This document shows positions 12,040-24,460 of a stretch of 64,000 bases of DNA, one piece after another. Numbering within the stretch: position 1 is the first letter of the stretch; each line of letters starts with the position of its first letter. The stretch is from NCBI GenBank assembly GCA_023525975.1, contig CM042044.1, positions 8,666,501-8,730,500 of the forward strand, written 5' to 3'. Under the pieces are notes generated by a model that made no database searches, was not told the DNA's origin, and saw only the letters and a list, made by a program, of their open reading frames with translations. A program made the position numbers and the translations under genes. Origin of the DNA: Smallanthus sonchifolius (lineage: Eukaryota; Streptophyta; Magnoliopsida; Asterales; Asteraceae).

Positions 12040-14099
12040 ATGGACAAAAGAGTCAAACTCAACCTCTTCTGCTTCTTCTTCTTCTTGTTTCTTTCATCCT
12101 TCAATGTAAGTAATTCCACACATTTGGCTTCATCTTCTTCCATTAATTGTCTTTACCTTAATTTCATAATAATAATTAACCCAATCAAACCCAACCCATG
12201 CAGGTAATTTCCTTATCCAAAACAACCCCTTTCACCGCCGCCAGCAGCAGCAGCAGCAACAACAGTGGTGGTCGTACAACAACCTTAAACATATCAAATT
12301 CATTAACTAAATCAAACCCTTTCACACCTAAATCTTCCTTAACTCGTTACTGGAAGACACAAATCTCCAACAAACTCCCCATCCCTTCTTTCCTCCTCTC
12401 AAAAGCATCTCCACTTCTACCCTCGGAGTTCTCATTATTTACCAAACTAGCCTCCAACCACTCTCTTTCATCCCACCTTTCTTCCTTCTGTTCTTCCGCC
12501 GATCTCTTCTGCTTCTCCGACTCCATTTCTACCAACTCCGGCCGACCTAAAGACTCCAACTTCGCCGTTTACGACGGCAAACGCTTCTCCGGCTACGGCG
12601 CCGCCCGCGTTGGCGGCGGCGACACCTTCAAAAACTACTCGGAAAACGTCAACTTTGCGTCGAGTGGGTTTGCGAAATACAGCGGCGAATCCACCGGCCA
12701 CCGTGAAGGCTTCAGCTCCTACGCCGGCGGCGCCAATGTCGCTACCTCAAACTTCACCAGCTACGCCACTGATGCCACCGGTGGTAACGGTGACTTCAAC
12801 ACATACATGCCACGTGTCAATATCCCGGACCTAGGGTTTGCATCGTACTCCGGCAACGGGAACAACCATCCCATGTCATTCAATAGCTATGCAGATGATA
12901 CAAACTCCGGGAACCAACGGTTCTCCAACTACGCGAAAAACGGTAACGGTGTTCCGGTGGGGTTTACGAGCTATGGCGACACGTCGAATGTGATGGGGTC
13001 CAGTTTTTCGCACTATGCTGAGCTGGCAAATGGGGCGAATGATAGTTTTAAAGCGTATACGACTAACGCGAATAACCCGAAAAACGATTTTAAAGCGTAC
13101 GGTGGTAGTGGCGGAAATGCGGGGTCGGATACTTTTGTGAGTTATCGCGATAGTGCAAACTCGGGTGCTGACACGTTTGTGTCGTACGGTAGGAAATCGA
13201 ATTCGCACAAGACGGATTTTGTGAATTATGGGAGATCATTTAACCCGGGATCTGATTCGTTTAGAGAATACGGTAAAGGATCCACGGGTCAAAGCACTGG
13301 TTTCAGTATATACGCTTTGAATACCACATTCAAAGAGTATTCTGAAACCGGTGTTAGGTTTAGTCAATACACAAAGTCGGGGTCAAAAGACGATATTTCC
13401 AAGAAGTTTAGTGGCAGTTTTGTAAATAAATGGAGCGAGCCGGTCAAATTCTTTAGAGAGAAAATGTTAAAGAAAGGGACGGTTATGATGATGCCTGACA
13501 TCGTGGATAAAATGCCTCGACGCTCGTTTTTGCCACGAGCCATCACGTCAAAATTACCGTTTGCTAGTAGCAAACTGTCCGACGTGAAAGAGGTTTTCCA
13601 GGCTCAGGACAACTCGATTCTGGAACGTATGTTATCCAACACGCTCCAAGAATGTGAGCGGGCCCCGAGCCCAGGTGAGACCAAGCAATGCGTGGGCTCG
13701 ATTGAGGACATGATTGATTTTTCAGTTTCTGTTTTGGGTCGTGATGTAGTAGCGAGGACCACTGAGAATGTTAGAGGGTCAAAGAAGGAGGTGATGATCG
13801 GGGAAGTCAAAGGGATCAATGAAGGGAAACTCACGAAGTCAGTGTCGTGTCATCAAAGCTTGTACCCTTACCTATTGTATTACTGCCACTCTGTCCCGAA
13901 AGTGAGGGTCTACGTGGCGAATATACTTGACGTGGCGAGTAAGGAAAAGATAAATACAGGTGTTGCTATATGTCATATAGACACGTCATCATGGAGCCCC
14001 GGACATGGAGCATTCATAGCACTTGGACCGGGTCCGGGTCGCATTGAAGTTTGCCATTGGATATTTGAGAATGACATGACGTGGACTACTGCTGACTGA
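12040..14099 (+). CDS. BURP-domain protein, polygalacturonase-1 non-catalytic (PG1-beta) type
   Basis: Exon 1 is 12040-12105 (22 codons, a signal peptide with a Phe/Leu core) and exon 2 is 12204-14099, joined by GTAAGT..CATGCAG, giving 653 residues. The middle holds about a dozen 14-16-residue repeats of the F-x-x-Y type (FSSYAGGAN, FTSYATDA, FKAYGGSG), as in tomato PG1-beta. The C-terminal BURP domain is complete: CH-X10-CH-X27-CH-X25-CH-X8-W, from SCHQSLYPYLLYYCH to CHWIFENDMTW. Members are secreted wall proteins that modify pectin metabolism; the role here is inferred. An ATG at 12198 lies inside the intron acceptor and would lose the signal peptide, so 12040 is preferred. Length is normal and no defects are seen. 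Confidence 0.93.
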
Positions 14100-16445
14100 A
14101 GACGAAATTATGTTTGTTTGTTTGTTTTCATTTAAAATTTATAGTAGCGTTGTCGTTTGAGATTTGATTTGAGAACTTCATTGTCGTCGATGATTTTAAA
14201 TTTGATTTTTTTCCCATAGTTTTAATGTTTTTAGTCAAATAAACTAGCTTTTAATCACGTGTTATATACATGGACACCTTAAATAAAATAAAAATCTAAC
14301 GTTTATGTTCATATAGATTTTAATTTCCATATAAGTTCGATACTAGAGTACACGATACCTAAAAAATTCGTTATCTTAAATGCGATTGCGTTTTTAAAAT
14401 AAATTATACTTGTAAGTCAAGAAAAAAAAATATAACAAACAAACGCGAAAGTTATTAAGAAAAAAATATATTATATATATATAGGGGTGAGTTTACTAGA
14501 AAACTCATTTTCATGAGAAAACCAAAAAACCCCTACCGCATATGTGTAGTACACCCAAAATCTCAACCCCCACCCAAACACCCCAACCCCACTCAAAAAC
14601 CTAAGATTATTGGTAATTTAACAATGCAACCATCATGAGTATTTAAATTTAACTTTGTATTCATTTGCATTAAGTGTACGGAGTTTTTTTTTTCATTATA
14701 TAACTTTTAATTAGTTTTAAATAATTTATCTTTATTAAAATAACGTTGTTTTCTGAAATATAAATTAAAAATAAATGTAAGTGTAAATGAAAAGTTTTAT
14801 GTTTTTTTTATATTTCACTGACATAATAACGAAAATATTCGTCCCAAATTTAAAGGTATATATGTGTTTTATAAAAATATTTCACAGTACATGTGTATAA
14901 CCAACCACCTTTCTCGAAATAAAAACGTTACTTAGTTTGTTTTTTTCTGTTTTTTGGTAAAATTCGCAAAAAGTTAAACCATACAACATATTTGTATATC
15001 GTACTGAGTTAAATTTAAATGTGAAACATGTGAATAATTAAGTAACGTATTTTTTCAAGAAAGGTGGGTCGATATTTTCAACCTTATAAATAGTGCGTGT
15101 TTGGGTTAATCTGTTTAACCTATTTAATGAAGCATGTTAACATGTCAATCCATTTAAAATTAGGATAAAAAGTCATTACGTCAACTCGTATAAACTATTT
15201 ATTACAACTCACCAACCCTTCGTAACTCATTTACAAATTGATTACAACTCATTTACAAACCGTCTGCATGTTTAGATAAATATGTTACAACAAGCCGTGT
15301 TCAAGTTACACGATTTTAAATATGTACAGGTTATGGTTGATATTTTGATACAAATAAATATATGGGTTATGTTCGAGTTCTATCATTTAACGTGTAATCA
15401 ATGACGTCTCCGAGATTTCGGGTGTCCCAGACGAGTACTAAAAAATGGGCTCTTAAATATAATTTTTTTTCCCAAATCGATGATAATTGTAATAACAATA
15501 AACAAAAAAACGTTATTGTAGCGATAAAAAAATACAAAACAAAGTTACACAATAAACAGAACAAAGTTAAACGAATCGAGAGTCTCTTCTAACATTTTTC
15601 GAAGCAAAATTGTTGATCAATTATTCACAATTGATACTATCTAATACATCGTTCTCGATAGCTATCATTGTCAATACATTAAGTCTCAACAAAATTAAGT
15701 TATTTGTTTAAATGAGTATGATAATAGTTAAATAGTTGATAATAAGTTTATATTTAAATATTTTTGGGGGTTTTTATTTACGGGCATCTTAACAAAATTT
15801 TCATCTACTTATTTTGGTTCTAATTAAAAAAATATATTTATATATACACATATTTTTTTTTTAATTTGGGCCCTCTGCGAAAACGGCCCCAAGTAACCGC
15901 CGATGTCAGCTTGGACTCCGAAACACCCCTGAACGTGTTAGTCATATACGATTGACACCCCCTAAATTCATATACTACCATGGACTAAATAAAAATAGAA
16001 AATGGCTAGCTAGTTCCTCTAAATAAAATATTGAAAAGAAGAGTGTGATTAAAGTGGGTGTGCATGCTTGAGAATAACAAGGTTTCAAGTTTGATATGAT
16101 GGTGGCGATCGATCGCTTGCTGGGAAAGAAGCAACCATCGGCAGGAGCACATTCTGGCAAATGATTTAGCATTGTCCTTTTGTGGTCAAGCATGCTAACC
16201 AAACGGTACTTCTACACCACTACAGATTACACCTCCTGTCTTATTATCCCGCACTTGAGTGTTAACTAACATGTTATGTTTTACATTTTTAGAGATTTTT
16301 TTGATCATATAGCAGGGCCCGTCCATTGGGCTTGCGGGCAACATACCTGTAGTGGGCCTAACATTTTGAGGGGTCCAAAATATTCCTCTATTCAGGCCGC
16401 CTACAAATTCCACTATTCAGGCCATCGGAATATGCATGGTTGACA
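14100..16445. other. Intergenic region with degenerate repeats, no supported gene
   Basis: Short frames only. At 14473 a TATATATATATAGGGG-type motif is followed by GAGTTTACTAGAAAACTCA, resembling the border at 17437, so it may be one end of the same repeat class. Bases 16310-16440 hold repeat text (GGGCCCGTCC..GGGGTCCAAAATATTC) that recurs in weaker form near 46300. Confidence 0.5.
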
Positions 16446-16453
16446 TTCTCGAG

Positions 16454-17001
16454 CAATGTTTTCAGAACCGGACCGGACAACGAACCGGACGTCTTAGAGG
16501 TTCACTGGTCGGACAGGTCGGACCGGATTCAAGAACCGGATGACACAATAAATAATATAAATATTCATAAAAATATATAGAAAAATATAAAAAAATTCAA
16601 ATACTACATATACAACCATTTAAACAATTTTGAGTCAAGGACGAGGGTTGTAGGTCTGTAGGAATTTTAATTCTTTTGAATCTTCAATTTTAATTTTGAA
16701 TAGGGTTTTGGAGAACCTGTGGCAGCGTATAAGTTAAAAGGAAAGAGCCAAATTGGGTTAAAATTGTAAATAGAAGTAAGTAGAAGGACTATAGGATAAA
16801 AAAGATAAAAGAAAATAGTAAAAAAAATATATAAATAAACTACCCGGTTCGACCACCGGTTCGCGGTTCGACCGCTGAATCGCTTGGACCGCCCGGTTCA
16901 ACCAGCAAACGGTCTCAGAGCATGTAACCGGACCGGTGGAGGTCACGGTTCCCGGTCCGACCGGTCCGACAGGCCGGTCCGGTCCGGGTTTTAAAACATT
17001 G
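16454..17001. mobile_element. Non-autonomous hAT element, 548 bp
   Basis: Termini CAATGTTTTCAGAACCGGAC and, from the other side, CAATGTTTTAAAACCCGGAC are flanked by a perfect 8-bp duplication TTCTCGAG (16446-16453 and 17002-17009). Subterminal CCGGACCGG-type repeats dominate both ends. The open frames inside are GC-rich repeat artefacts. Confidence 0.93.
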
Positions 17002-17944
17002 TTCTCGAGAACCAGAATAATGGACCCTGCTTGGGCCTTCCGAAGATCCAAATTAGCCTTGCTCTGGGCCTTCCAGTTATCTGAAACACTAGCCCAGCTA
17101 AACAAACATCTTTGGGCCATCTGGTAGGTTAAAACAAGGATGGGATTGGGCCCGCGGATGGGCTTACATTACATCTATTCCAAAACCAAACAAAACGGGC
17201 TTTACTAAAACCCCAAAAGCCGGCCCCTTTAAGCATGGTCAAACAAATATGAAATCTAATTCTGATAAAGCCCAACAGCCGAAAATTAGGCTCAGCTTTC
17301 AGCTGAATTGAATTTTTAATCGTAGGCCTGCCTTGAGAGAAAATTGGGCCAGCTAACCGATCATTTACCACATTCCGCTTCCGCCAGTAACCCTCCTTTG
17401 GTAAAATAATATTTCGAGGGACCCAAAAAAGAATTATATATATATAAGGTTAAGTTAGATTGAAAACTCAATTGGGTTATGAAAACCCTGAAAACCCTAT
17501 ATGGGCCCTTGATTGGATTTTAATCTATGGCTAAGATTGTCTTAAACAATTGATCAGCTTTTTTTTATTAGTTTATTAGATAAAAGTATAAAAAGGGTAT
17601 TAAAGACTTTTGACATTGCCAAAAAATTGTGTTGGGTACCTCATCAATCTCATCAAATCTTATTCTCATTATACCCTAAAAATTCAAATTTCAAAATTAC
17701 AGTCAATTACTTTTCTCTTGTATCCTATTCTCATTAGAATATTTACATTATGTAATTGACAATTGTTACATATGTAACTCATACATACAATCCATTACAA
17801 ATGTGTCTTCATTTCTTGTACAACCAATCATCAGTCTATCTTTATCTTTTTACCACACTCTTTTCTTTCTCATCTCATGGGTTCCAATTTGGGGCGATTA
17901 GTTCAACTCTGCGGGATACATTATGTAACTAGAAAAATGTTACA

Positions 17945-18165
17945 GCACGTGTTACAAACGTAACAACACAAAAAAAACGAGAATTTTTTACAATTGTTAC
18001 ATTTTTTTTACACGTGAATTTTTACAATTGTTACATACGTAACAACACAAAAAAAGGAAAATTTTATTTACACGTGGTACATACGTAACAACACAAAAAA
18101 ACTAGAAAAATGTTACCCGTTTTTATATGTAACAGCACGTTTTAGATACGTAACACAAAAATTAA
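17945..18165. repeat. Short dispersed repeat cluster, ACGTAACAACACAAAAAAA units
   Basis: At least three near-identical copies of TACATACGTAACAACAC plus an A-run occur at about 17955, 18035 and 18085, with a degenerate one near 18145, separated by TTTTTTACAC(G/A)TG-type sequence. Spacing is irregular. Confidence 0.7.
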
Positions 18166-19000
18166 AGAATATCATAACTTCAAGAACTTTAACAGAAGTG
18201 ATATAATTATTGTCTTTACCGAGCAGGTGAAGAAACAAAACTTGGAAACTTAATTAGTGAGTGGAAGATTCGTTCTATGATGATAAACTTAGCAAAATCA
18301 AACTTATAAAGCATACATACCTCCCCAAAAGGTCTCTAAATACATCTTCTATTAGAGTAGTTAGTAACTGAGATGGTAACTGTTTCTGTTTTTTGGATGA
18401 ATTTCATAATATATTTGAAGAATGGTGAGAGGGTTCTGAAGAGCCTCAACCAAGAAAGAATCCACCCCCATAGAAGCATAAGAAGGTTCCGTCATCGTGG
18501 TGGTGGTTACTACTTATGGGACTGAATTTTGGTGTTGCGTCGTATGTCTCTTCAAAAGTAGGTGGACCGGGAAGAGATAAGTGTAAGTCGTGACTCGTGA
18601 AGCTTGGTTTTAAAAAGCAAGCTTCCTGACGATTATAAAAACTAACATATTCTTAGAAGGGGCTGGAACCGGAACCCTAATTCTGCGCAGTCACATATGT
18701 ACTAAACCCTCAACGTCGTCTCGCATATTCATCCAAAATACTGAACAAATAACAGACTCAACCAACTTGTTACAACTGGTAAACAGAAGGCAATTCTAGA
18801 GTCCAGTTAATACCAAGCCAAGGTACACCTACAATTAATAATTCTACACGTAAGTGTACATTTGGTGCAGTTCAAAATTGAAACCCTAATTCAGTCAATG
18901 TGTTTAAATCTGAATGGAAAATGTTATATTGGTTATCCCCTTGTTGTAATGTGATTGAATATGTATTTAGAAAATATGTTACATCACTCACAAAGAATAC

Positions 19001-19399
19001 CTGGTTTGAAAAACACCGAAGTCAGTAGCCTTCAACGGCGAGTCTTCATCAGTATTCAACAGCAAGAAGTTCTCAGGTTTCAAGTCTCTATGAAACACTA
19101 GCATCGTATGACAATTATGCACCACCGTCACAATCTGCCGGCACACATATTAGCCGCCGCACGCTCCGAATAATGCCCCTTGGCAATAATCCGACCAAAC
19201 AGCTCACCGCCGGCGCACAGCTCTATGATTAGGTTAACAGAGTGCCGATCTTCGTAGGCGCCTTTGAGCTCGACGATATTCCGGTGTCCGGTCAAGTGAT
19301 GCAGATCTGAACCTCTCGCCGGACATCTTCGATGTCATCCTTGTTAATCAGCTTACGCATCACAATCGACTTGCAAGCGAACTGTTGGCCGGTGGTTTT
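19001..19399 (-). pseudogene. Fragment of a calcium-dependent protein kinase (CDPK), broken
   Basis: Reading leftward from 19399 one sees TTGQQFACKSI, then RKLINKDDIEDVRREVQI, then in shifted frames NIVELK-, LCAGGELF-, AKGHYSERAAA- and finally DSPLKATDFG..FFKPG. These are CDPK kinase subdomains II to VII in order. Several length changes and stops interrupt it, including loss of GxR from the GHRNIVEL region. A GT donor-like sequence follows FFKPG at the left border, so it derives from genomic DNA, not from a processed mRNA. It lacks the kinase N-lobe start and the EF hands. Confidence 0.85.
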
Positions 19400-19480
19400 A
19401 TGAGAGAGAGAGGTCGAGAGAAAAATTGTGATGGTCAAGCTTTTGAGAACAAAAAGTAGATACAGACGGAGATAAAGATT

Positions 19481-19698
19481 GTTTGGGAGTGTGGTGGAAA
19501 AGTGCTTATTGATTTATTGGCTTTTTTAAAAAGTCGATAGGTCAAAAAAATTAGCACTTTTTATTTTAAAAAGTCAATAAGCCAATAAGTCATTCTCAAA
19601 AACCAAGAAATCCTCACTTTTAGAAATAACTTATTGACTTATTAGCTTTTCAAAAAGTCAATAAGTCATTTCCAAAAGCACATCCAAACACCCCCAAA
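19481..19698. mobile_element. Small inverted-repeat element (MITE), about 218 bp
   Basis: The left end, GTTTGGGAGTGTGGTGGAAA, and the right complement, CTTTGGGGGTGTTTGGATGT, pair. Internal CTTATTGACTTATTGGCTTT blocks pair with AAAAAGTCAATAAGTCA blocks several times over. No unambiguous target duplication was found, so the family is not assigned. Confidence 0.6.
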
Positions 19699-19885
19699 GT
19701 AACATAAATAGTAAAGAGAATGTAGGATTGTTTGTAGGTGAGTAAAAGTCTATTATACTCTTAACGAATAAAAATAAAAGTGGTGGAAAAAATGGATGTG
19801 ATAAAATATGGATCACAAAAAGAGTTTCTAGAGTTTTCACAACTCAATAGAGATTTCAACGAATATATACCCTATATATATATAC

Positions 19886-21470
19886 AATTTTCAAGGTTTT
19901 AGAAAAAAAATTATTGGGCCTTTTTTTCGACCCGTGTAAGACTTGAATTTTTACACTACCATTATCTTTGAGGAATCAAATCAAATGGTTTATATAATAA
20001 CTAGTGTGTAAAGTCAGTTGTCTAAAGACAATTTTGATACTTTAATTTCGACATTGAGGTGGTTTTTATGTTAGCAACTTTCCAATGTTGAGGGAGTTAA
20101 TGTCCCGACCCATGAGTTATCCTGGAGTTGCTCCATATTTTGCACATATTATCACTAATCTTCAAATTCTGACGGTTAGTAAATAGATATTCGAGTAAAA
20201 AAAAATGACCCGGTGGAAAAAAGTTCATAGGTTCGTCCCTTATTAAAAACTTCATTTTTTTCTCTTTTTTAGTTTTTAATATAACCATTTTCCTGGACGA
20301 CTTTTGTATCACCATTTTATTTGCATATAACATTTTTTCTCCATTACTTTATGTTTATACGTAAATACATATGATACGTGAATGACAGTCAGAAAACCAA
20401 CTATCATCAACCTTTCTTTTATTTTTTTAAATTTTCAATTACTAACGTTTATCGATCATGAATTTTATATCTTACGTTTTACAGTCAGACTTATAGGTAT
20501 ACATAATATTTTCTTAAATTACATATAAAATTATTTGCTTTGATAAATAAATTTGAATAAAACTATTGTATTTATACAAACTTTCATTCAAAGGTCACGT
20601 TGAAGAAGAGATATGGACATGTTAGACTTGTGAATGGGAAAGTGTTGACATGAGTAACAAATGTATTTTCAAATGCTTACGTGTAATCTCGTTTTAATAA
20701 TTACTTAGGTTAATAATGTAAGATAAGGTGTCAGTTTAAGGATTAGAGAAGCATGTTATCACACTTGGAACTTTGATTTTTTTTTGACAATTCATCCATG
20801 TCACCATCATCACCGCGAAGTTTGGGACGTTACTTCGTATGTAATTTCATTATTAATCATTATGGTTGACCAAACTATATGTATAATCATCTACGCTAAA
20901 TTATTAATCATATTATTTGGCCGGTCATGAGAATTTAAGTATCCAAGACGAGCTCGGAAAAAAAGGGCATCTACAAACAAAATATACAAACTACATTTTT
21001 TTTAAACGACGATTAACATTATATAAATAAACATAGAAAAAATATAAAGCCTAACCAATCAACCGTTACATATTTCTTTATAAAAATTAGGGCCCAACGA
21101 TTACATATTTACATTATAAAGATTAAATGGATTACGGGATTAGAATCCAACCAATCAGCCATTACATATTTACATTACAAAGATTAAACGAATTAGGTTC
21201 CAACCATTACATTATAAAGATTAAAGAGAACCCGACCATTACACCCTAAAGATTAAAGAGATCCCAACCATTATAAAGATTAAAAGGGCCCAACAATTAT
21301 AAAAAAGGACTCAATAAATTTTTAAGTTTTTTTTGTAAAAAGGTCCCAACATAAAAAACCGGTATATAAAATTTTATAAAAAAATAACATATGTATTTAT
21401 ACAACATATATACAAATTTTAGGGCCCTAAAAAGGGAGGCCCTGACCGGCGGCCCGACTGAGCCTACACA
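19886..21470. other. Intergenic region; repeat cluster at its right end
   Basis: No gene-like frame. From about 21047 to 21300 a unit resembling CCAACCATTACATTATAAAG-ATTAAA recurs six or seven times with variable spacing (about 35-65 bp) and degenerate ends. Confidence 0.6.
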
Positions 21471-21478
21471 GGGCCAGC

Positions 21479-24350
21479 TAGAGGTGCACAAACCGGTTTT
21501 TTTTCCGGAACCGGATCCGGACCGGTTCCGTCAACGATGGTCAACAACCGGATCCAATGGAACCGGTTCCGGATCGGATCCGGTTAAGAGAGTGGAGACT
21601 TGGAACCTATTGGGACCGGACCGGATTTATGGAACCGGACCGGACAAAAAAAAACCGGTTCCACCGGATTTTTTTTTTTTTTAAAAAATTAACAAAGATA
21701 CTCTATAAAATACATGTTTTATTTATTTTGTAGCTTTTTTTAAGTGATTTAACAATAGTTCGTAAAAAATAAATACAAAAAACATAATTGAATCAAAAAA
21801 TATATATTATTTATTATGTTTTCAATCTTCTTCGTCGTAGTTTTCGTAACATCGGTTTTCATTCTTCTTCGCTTGAGATACGTTGGGCTTCATCATAAGC
21901 TTGTTCTTCGTCCGAAAGTGGATTCGCCGCCCCTTGTTCTACTTCGAATTCATGTATTTCTTGTTCAATGTCAAGCTCGCCTTCTAGTTTTGCAACATGT
22001 TGTAAACGTTCGGCGGCATCCAAATGGTCCTTCAAGCAAATACACATCTCCATAGATTCCGGTGTAAGCCTCGTTCTTCGAATAGATAAAACCCTGCCAC
22101 TAAGAAAAAAAGCAGATTCCGAAGCTACCGTAGAAGCTTGGACGGTTAGTAGGTCACGGGCCATTGCGGCTAGAACGGGATATTGGGATTCCCTTCCTTG
22201 CCACCAACTCAAGATATCAAAGTTTTCAAACTCTTCGGATCTTAGAGTTGAAATAAAGTCGGTTGCTTGATATCTCCCAAGCTCGCTACTTGGTGTGGTT
22301 CCACGAGCTCATTTAGTATTTTCGTTTCTTAAAGTGTTAAATAAATTTAGCATCGGGTTCCTTGAACTACTAGAACTTGAACCCGAACCCATTGATTCAC
22401 GTATATTTGATGGATCACCACTTCCACCATATTTGCGTAAATAATAATCAAACATATTATTAAAAGCCGAATTGAAATCCCTTATTGCCTTTGATTCAAA
22501 ATCTGGGTCTTCCTCGAACATATTTAAATCATCCGATATTGATCCAATTAATGTTTCAACACCGGTTACATTAATCGTTGGGTTTAAGGCGGCCGAACAT
22601 GTAACAACAGCCGGAATTTCCGAAAAATATTTTTTAAATTTAGCTTTCATAGGTTTTACCATTTTTTTCAAAAATAGGGCCGTGATATTCAAACTCTTTT
22701 AATTTATTACATATTAAGTATAATTGTTGAAGTATTAGCGAAGACGTGGGATAATAAACTCCCGATAAACATGTAGTTGCATTTTTAAAAACCTCAAGCA
22801 AATTAGTTAGTTTCTCGATCATATCCCAACTTATATTATCATTTTTTGTGAACGTTTCTTTTGTAGAAGTTTATCATGAAAATGTTTTAAAGTAACTCTT
22901 TGCTTTAAGGCCGATTCAAACATTTTCCATGTCGAGTTCCATCTAGTAGGTACGTCCCAATTCGGACCTAAAAAGATGGAATCCGTTTGTTGGCACAAGT
23001 TTCTATAGTTTATATATCTTTTTTTGCTTGTGCTAAAAACTTCACGTAACATCACTTTAAAATTTTCTTTTACGTCTCTTATTTCTTGGACGTTTAGACC
23101 GTCTTGCACAACCAAGTTAATGATGTGTGCAACACATCGACTATGAAAGAAAACACCGTTAAAAGACGGTTCATATTTTATTTTTAATTTTTTCACCGCG
23201 TTTGTGTTATTTGAAGCGTTATCAAAAGATATTGAAAATATTTTTGGTTGAATTTTATAAGTTTGAATGACCGAGTCTAAAATATAAAATAAGTTTTCAC
23301 CGGTATGTGGATATCCAAAATAATCAAACGCAATCGTACGCTTCATCATTTGCCACGACTCCGGTTGAACCCAATGTGCGGTAACGCAAAGGTACGATTC
23401 GGGTAAACCATGTGGAGCGAACCAAACGTCCGTTGTTAAGTTAATGCCGGTATTTAAATTTTCAAAACCTAAAATTAATTATTTTTTAGCTCTTTTCCAC
23501 ATTTTTAAACAATCTCTTCTCAAAGTAGAACGACTTACATTTGTGTAACTCGGTTGAAGCGTCTCTTGTATCATTCTCGTCAAGCGCGGATTATCAAAGT
23601 GATCAAAAGGCAATCCTTCTTGAATGACGAAATGTGTCATTCTCTCACGAACCCTCTCGACATTGTATTGTCAAACTCCTCCATCCCTACCAATTTGAGT
23701 TTGATCTTCACCTTGAGTGTGTTTTGCGTGACTAGCAATATGTTTCCTCAAAGTGCTATTTCCCGCCGCACCCAAAATTCTACCACAACGTTTGCAACGA
23801 GCCTTTTGCGAACCGTTCGACATTTCGCATAAATCGAAATAAGCTCATATCTCTTGGTTTCGGGAGCAAGGAAGTATTGACACCACCGTGACATCGCTAG
23901 TAGAACCACCAACCGAATTTTGAGTGCTTGCGGAAGCGGAAACCATGAGAGCGTTTTTTTTTGCGTAAAGTGAGCTTTTTTTGCGTTTTGAGAGCGTTTT
24001 TGAGTTTTGAGAGCTAAAATGTTGTGGTGAGCTAACCCATACACCCAATACCTATTTATACTAAGTTTCAAGCCTTAAAAACAAAAAAAAAACAAAAAAA
24101 ACGGCTATATAGCCGGTTTTTTTTCTTCCAACGGCTAGAACCGGTTCCGAACCGGTTCCAAATTGTCCGAAAAAAACCGGTTCCATTTTGTCCGATTTTT
24201 ATCCGGTCCGTCAAAAAAACCAGAACCGGTTCTGGATCCGCCGGTTCTCACAAAATCCGGTCCGGTCCCAAAAAAAACCGGTTCCAGACGGATCCGGTTT
24301 CGGATAATCCATCGGATCGGATTCGGTTCCGGTTCTTTTGAGCACCTCTA
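21479..24350 (-). mobile_element. hAT transposon, 2872 bp, with decayed transposase
   Basis: TIRs TAGAGGTGCACAAACCGG (left) and TAGAGGTGCTCAAAAGAACC (complement of right) are flanked by an exact 8-bp duplication GGGCCAGC (21471-21478 and 24351-24358). Both subterminal regions carry arrays of ACCGGTTCC/GGATCCGG. The interior encodes a broken hAT transposase on the minus strand. The short element at 35394-35748 has matching ends and looks like its deletion derivative. Confidence 0.95.
21859..23946 (-). pseudogene. hAT transposase (BED zinc finger to hATC dimerisation domain), inactivated
   Basis: From 23946 leftward the frame shows a short N-terminus, a BED-type zinc finger (KARCKRCGRILG..LRKHIASH) near 23800, the central catalytic part (FDYFGYPHTGENLF, DNASNNTNAVKKL, CVAHIINLVVQDGL, VPTRWNSTW), and at the C-terminus the hATC dimerisation segment (YPVLAAMARDLLTVQASTVA..FLSGRVLS). 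It resembles RICESLEEPER/DAYSLEEPER-like transposases. It is dead: in-frame stops at about 23846, 23670, 23487 and 22310, and reading-frame changes near 22825 and 22690. An acidic tail ends at 21859. Confidence 0.9.
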
Positions 24351-24375
24351 GGGCCAGCCATGATCATATAATCAG

Positions 24376-24460
24376 TGTTTTCAGAACTGGACCGAACCAG
24401 GAACCGGTCATAGAACAAGTCCGGTTATGTCTATTTGGACCGGTTTCGTTTAAGCACATG
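24376..24460 (+). mobile_element. Truncated hAT end
   Basis: GTGTTTTCAGAACTGGACCG followed by ACCGGTC motifs resembles the left end of the element at 16454. No partner end was found downstream. Confidence 0.55.

Larger units (their letters stand above)
17437..19880. mobile_element. Possible transposon bounded by TATATATA ends, carrying a kinase gene fragment
   Basis: TATATATATATAAGG near 17437-17450 and its approximate complement CCCTATATATATATA near 19871-19885 bracket about 2.4 kb. The segment contains repeats at 17940-18160, a CDPK pseudogene (19001-19399) and a MITE (19481-19698). No transposase or target duplication is visible, so the boundaries are tentative. Confidence 0.35.

Noticed and set aside
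12876..13208. 110-codon minus-strand open frame inside the BURP gene
   Set aside because: It is the complement of the repeat-coding exon; codon bias and domain evidence favour the plus strand.
16758..17120. 120-codon minus-strand open frame
   Set aside because: It runs through the GC-rich arm and out of the hAT MITE at 16454-17001; no protein pattern.
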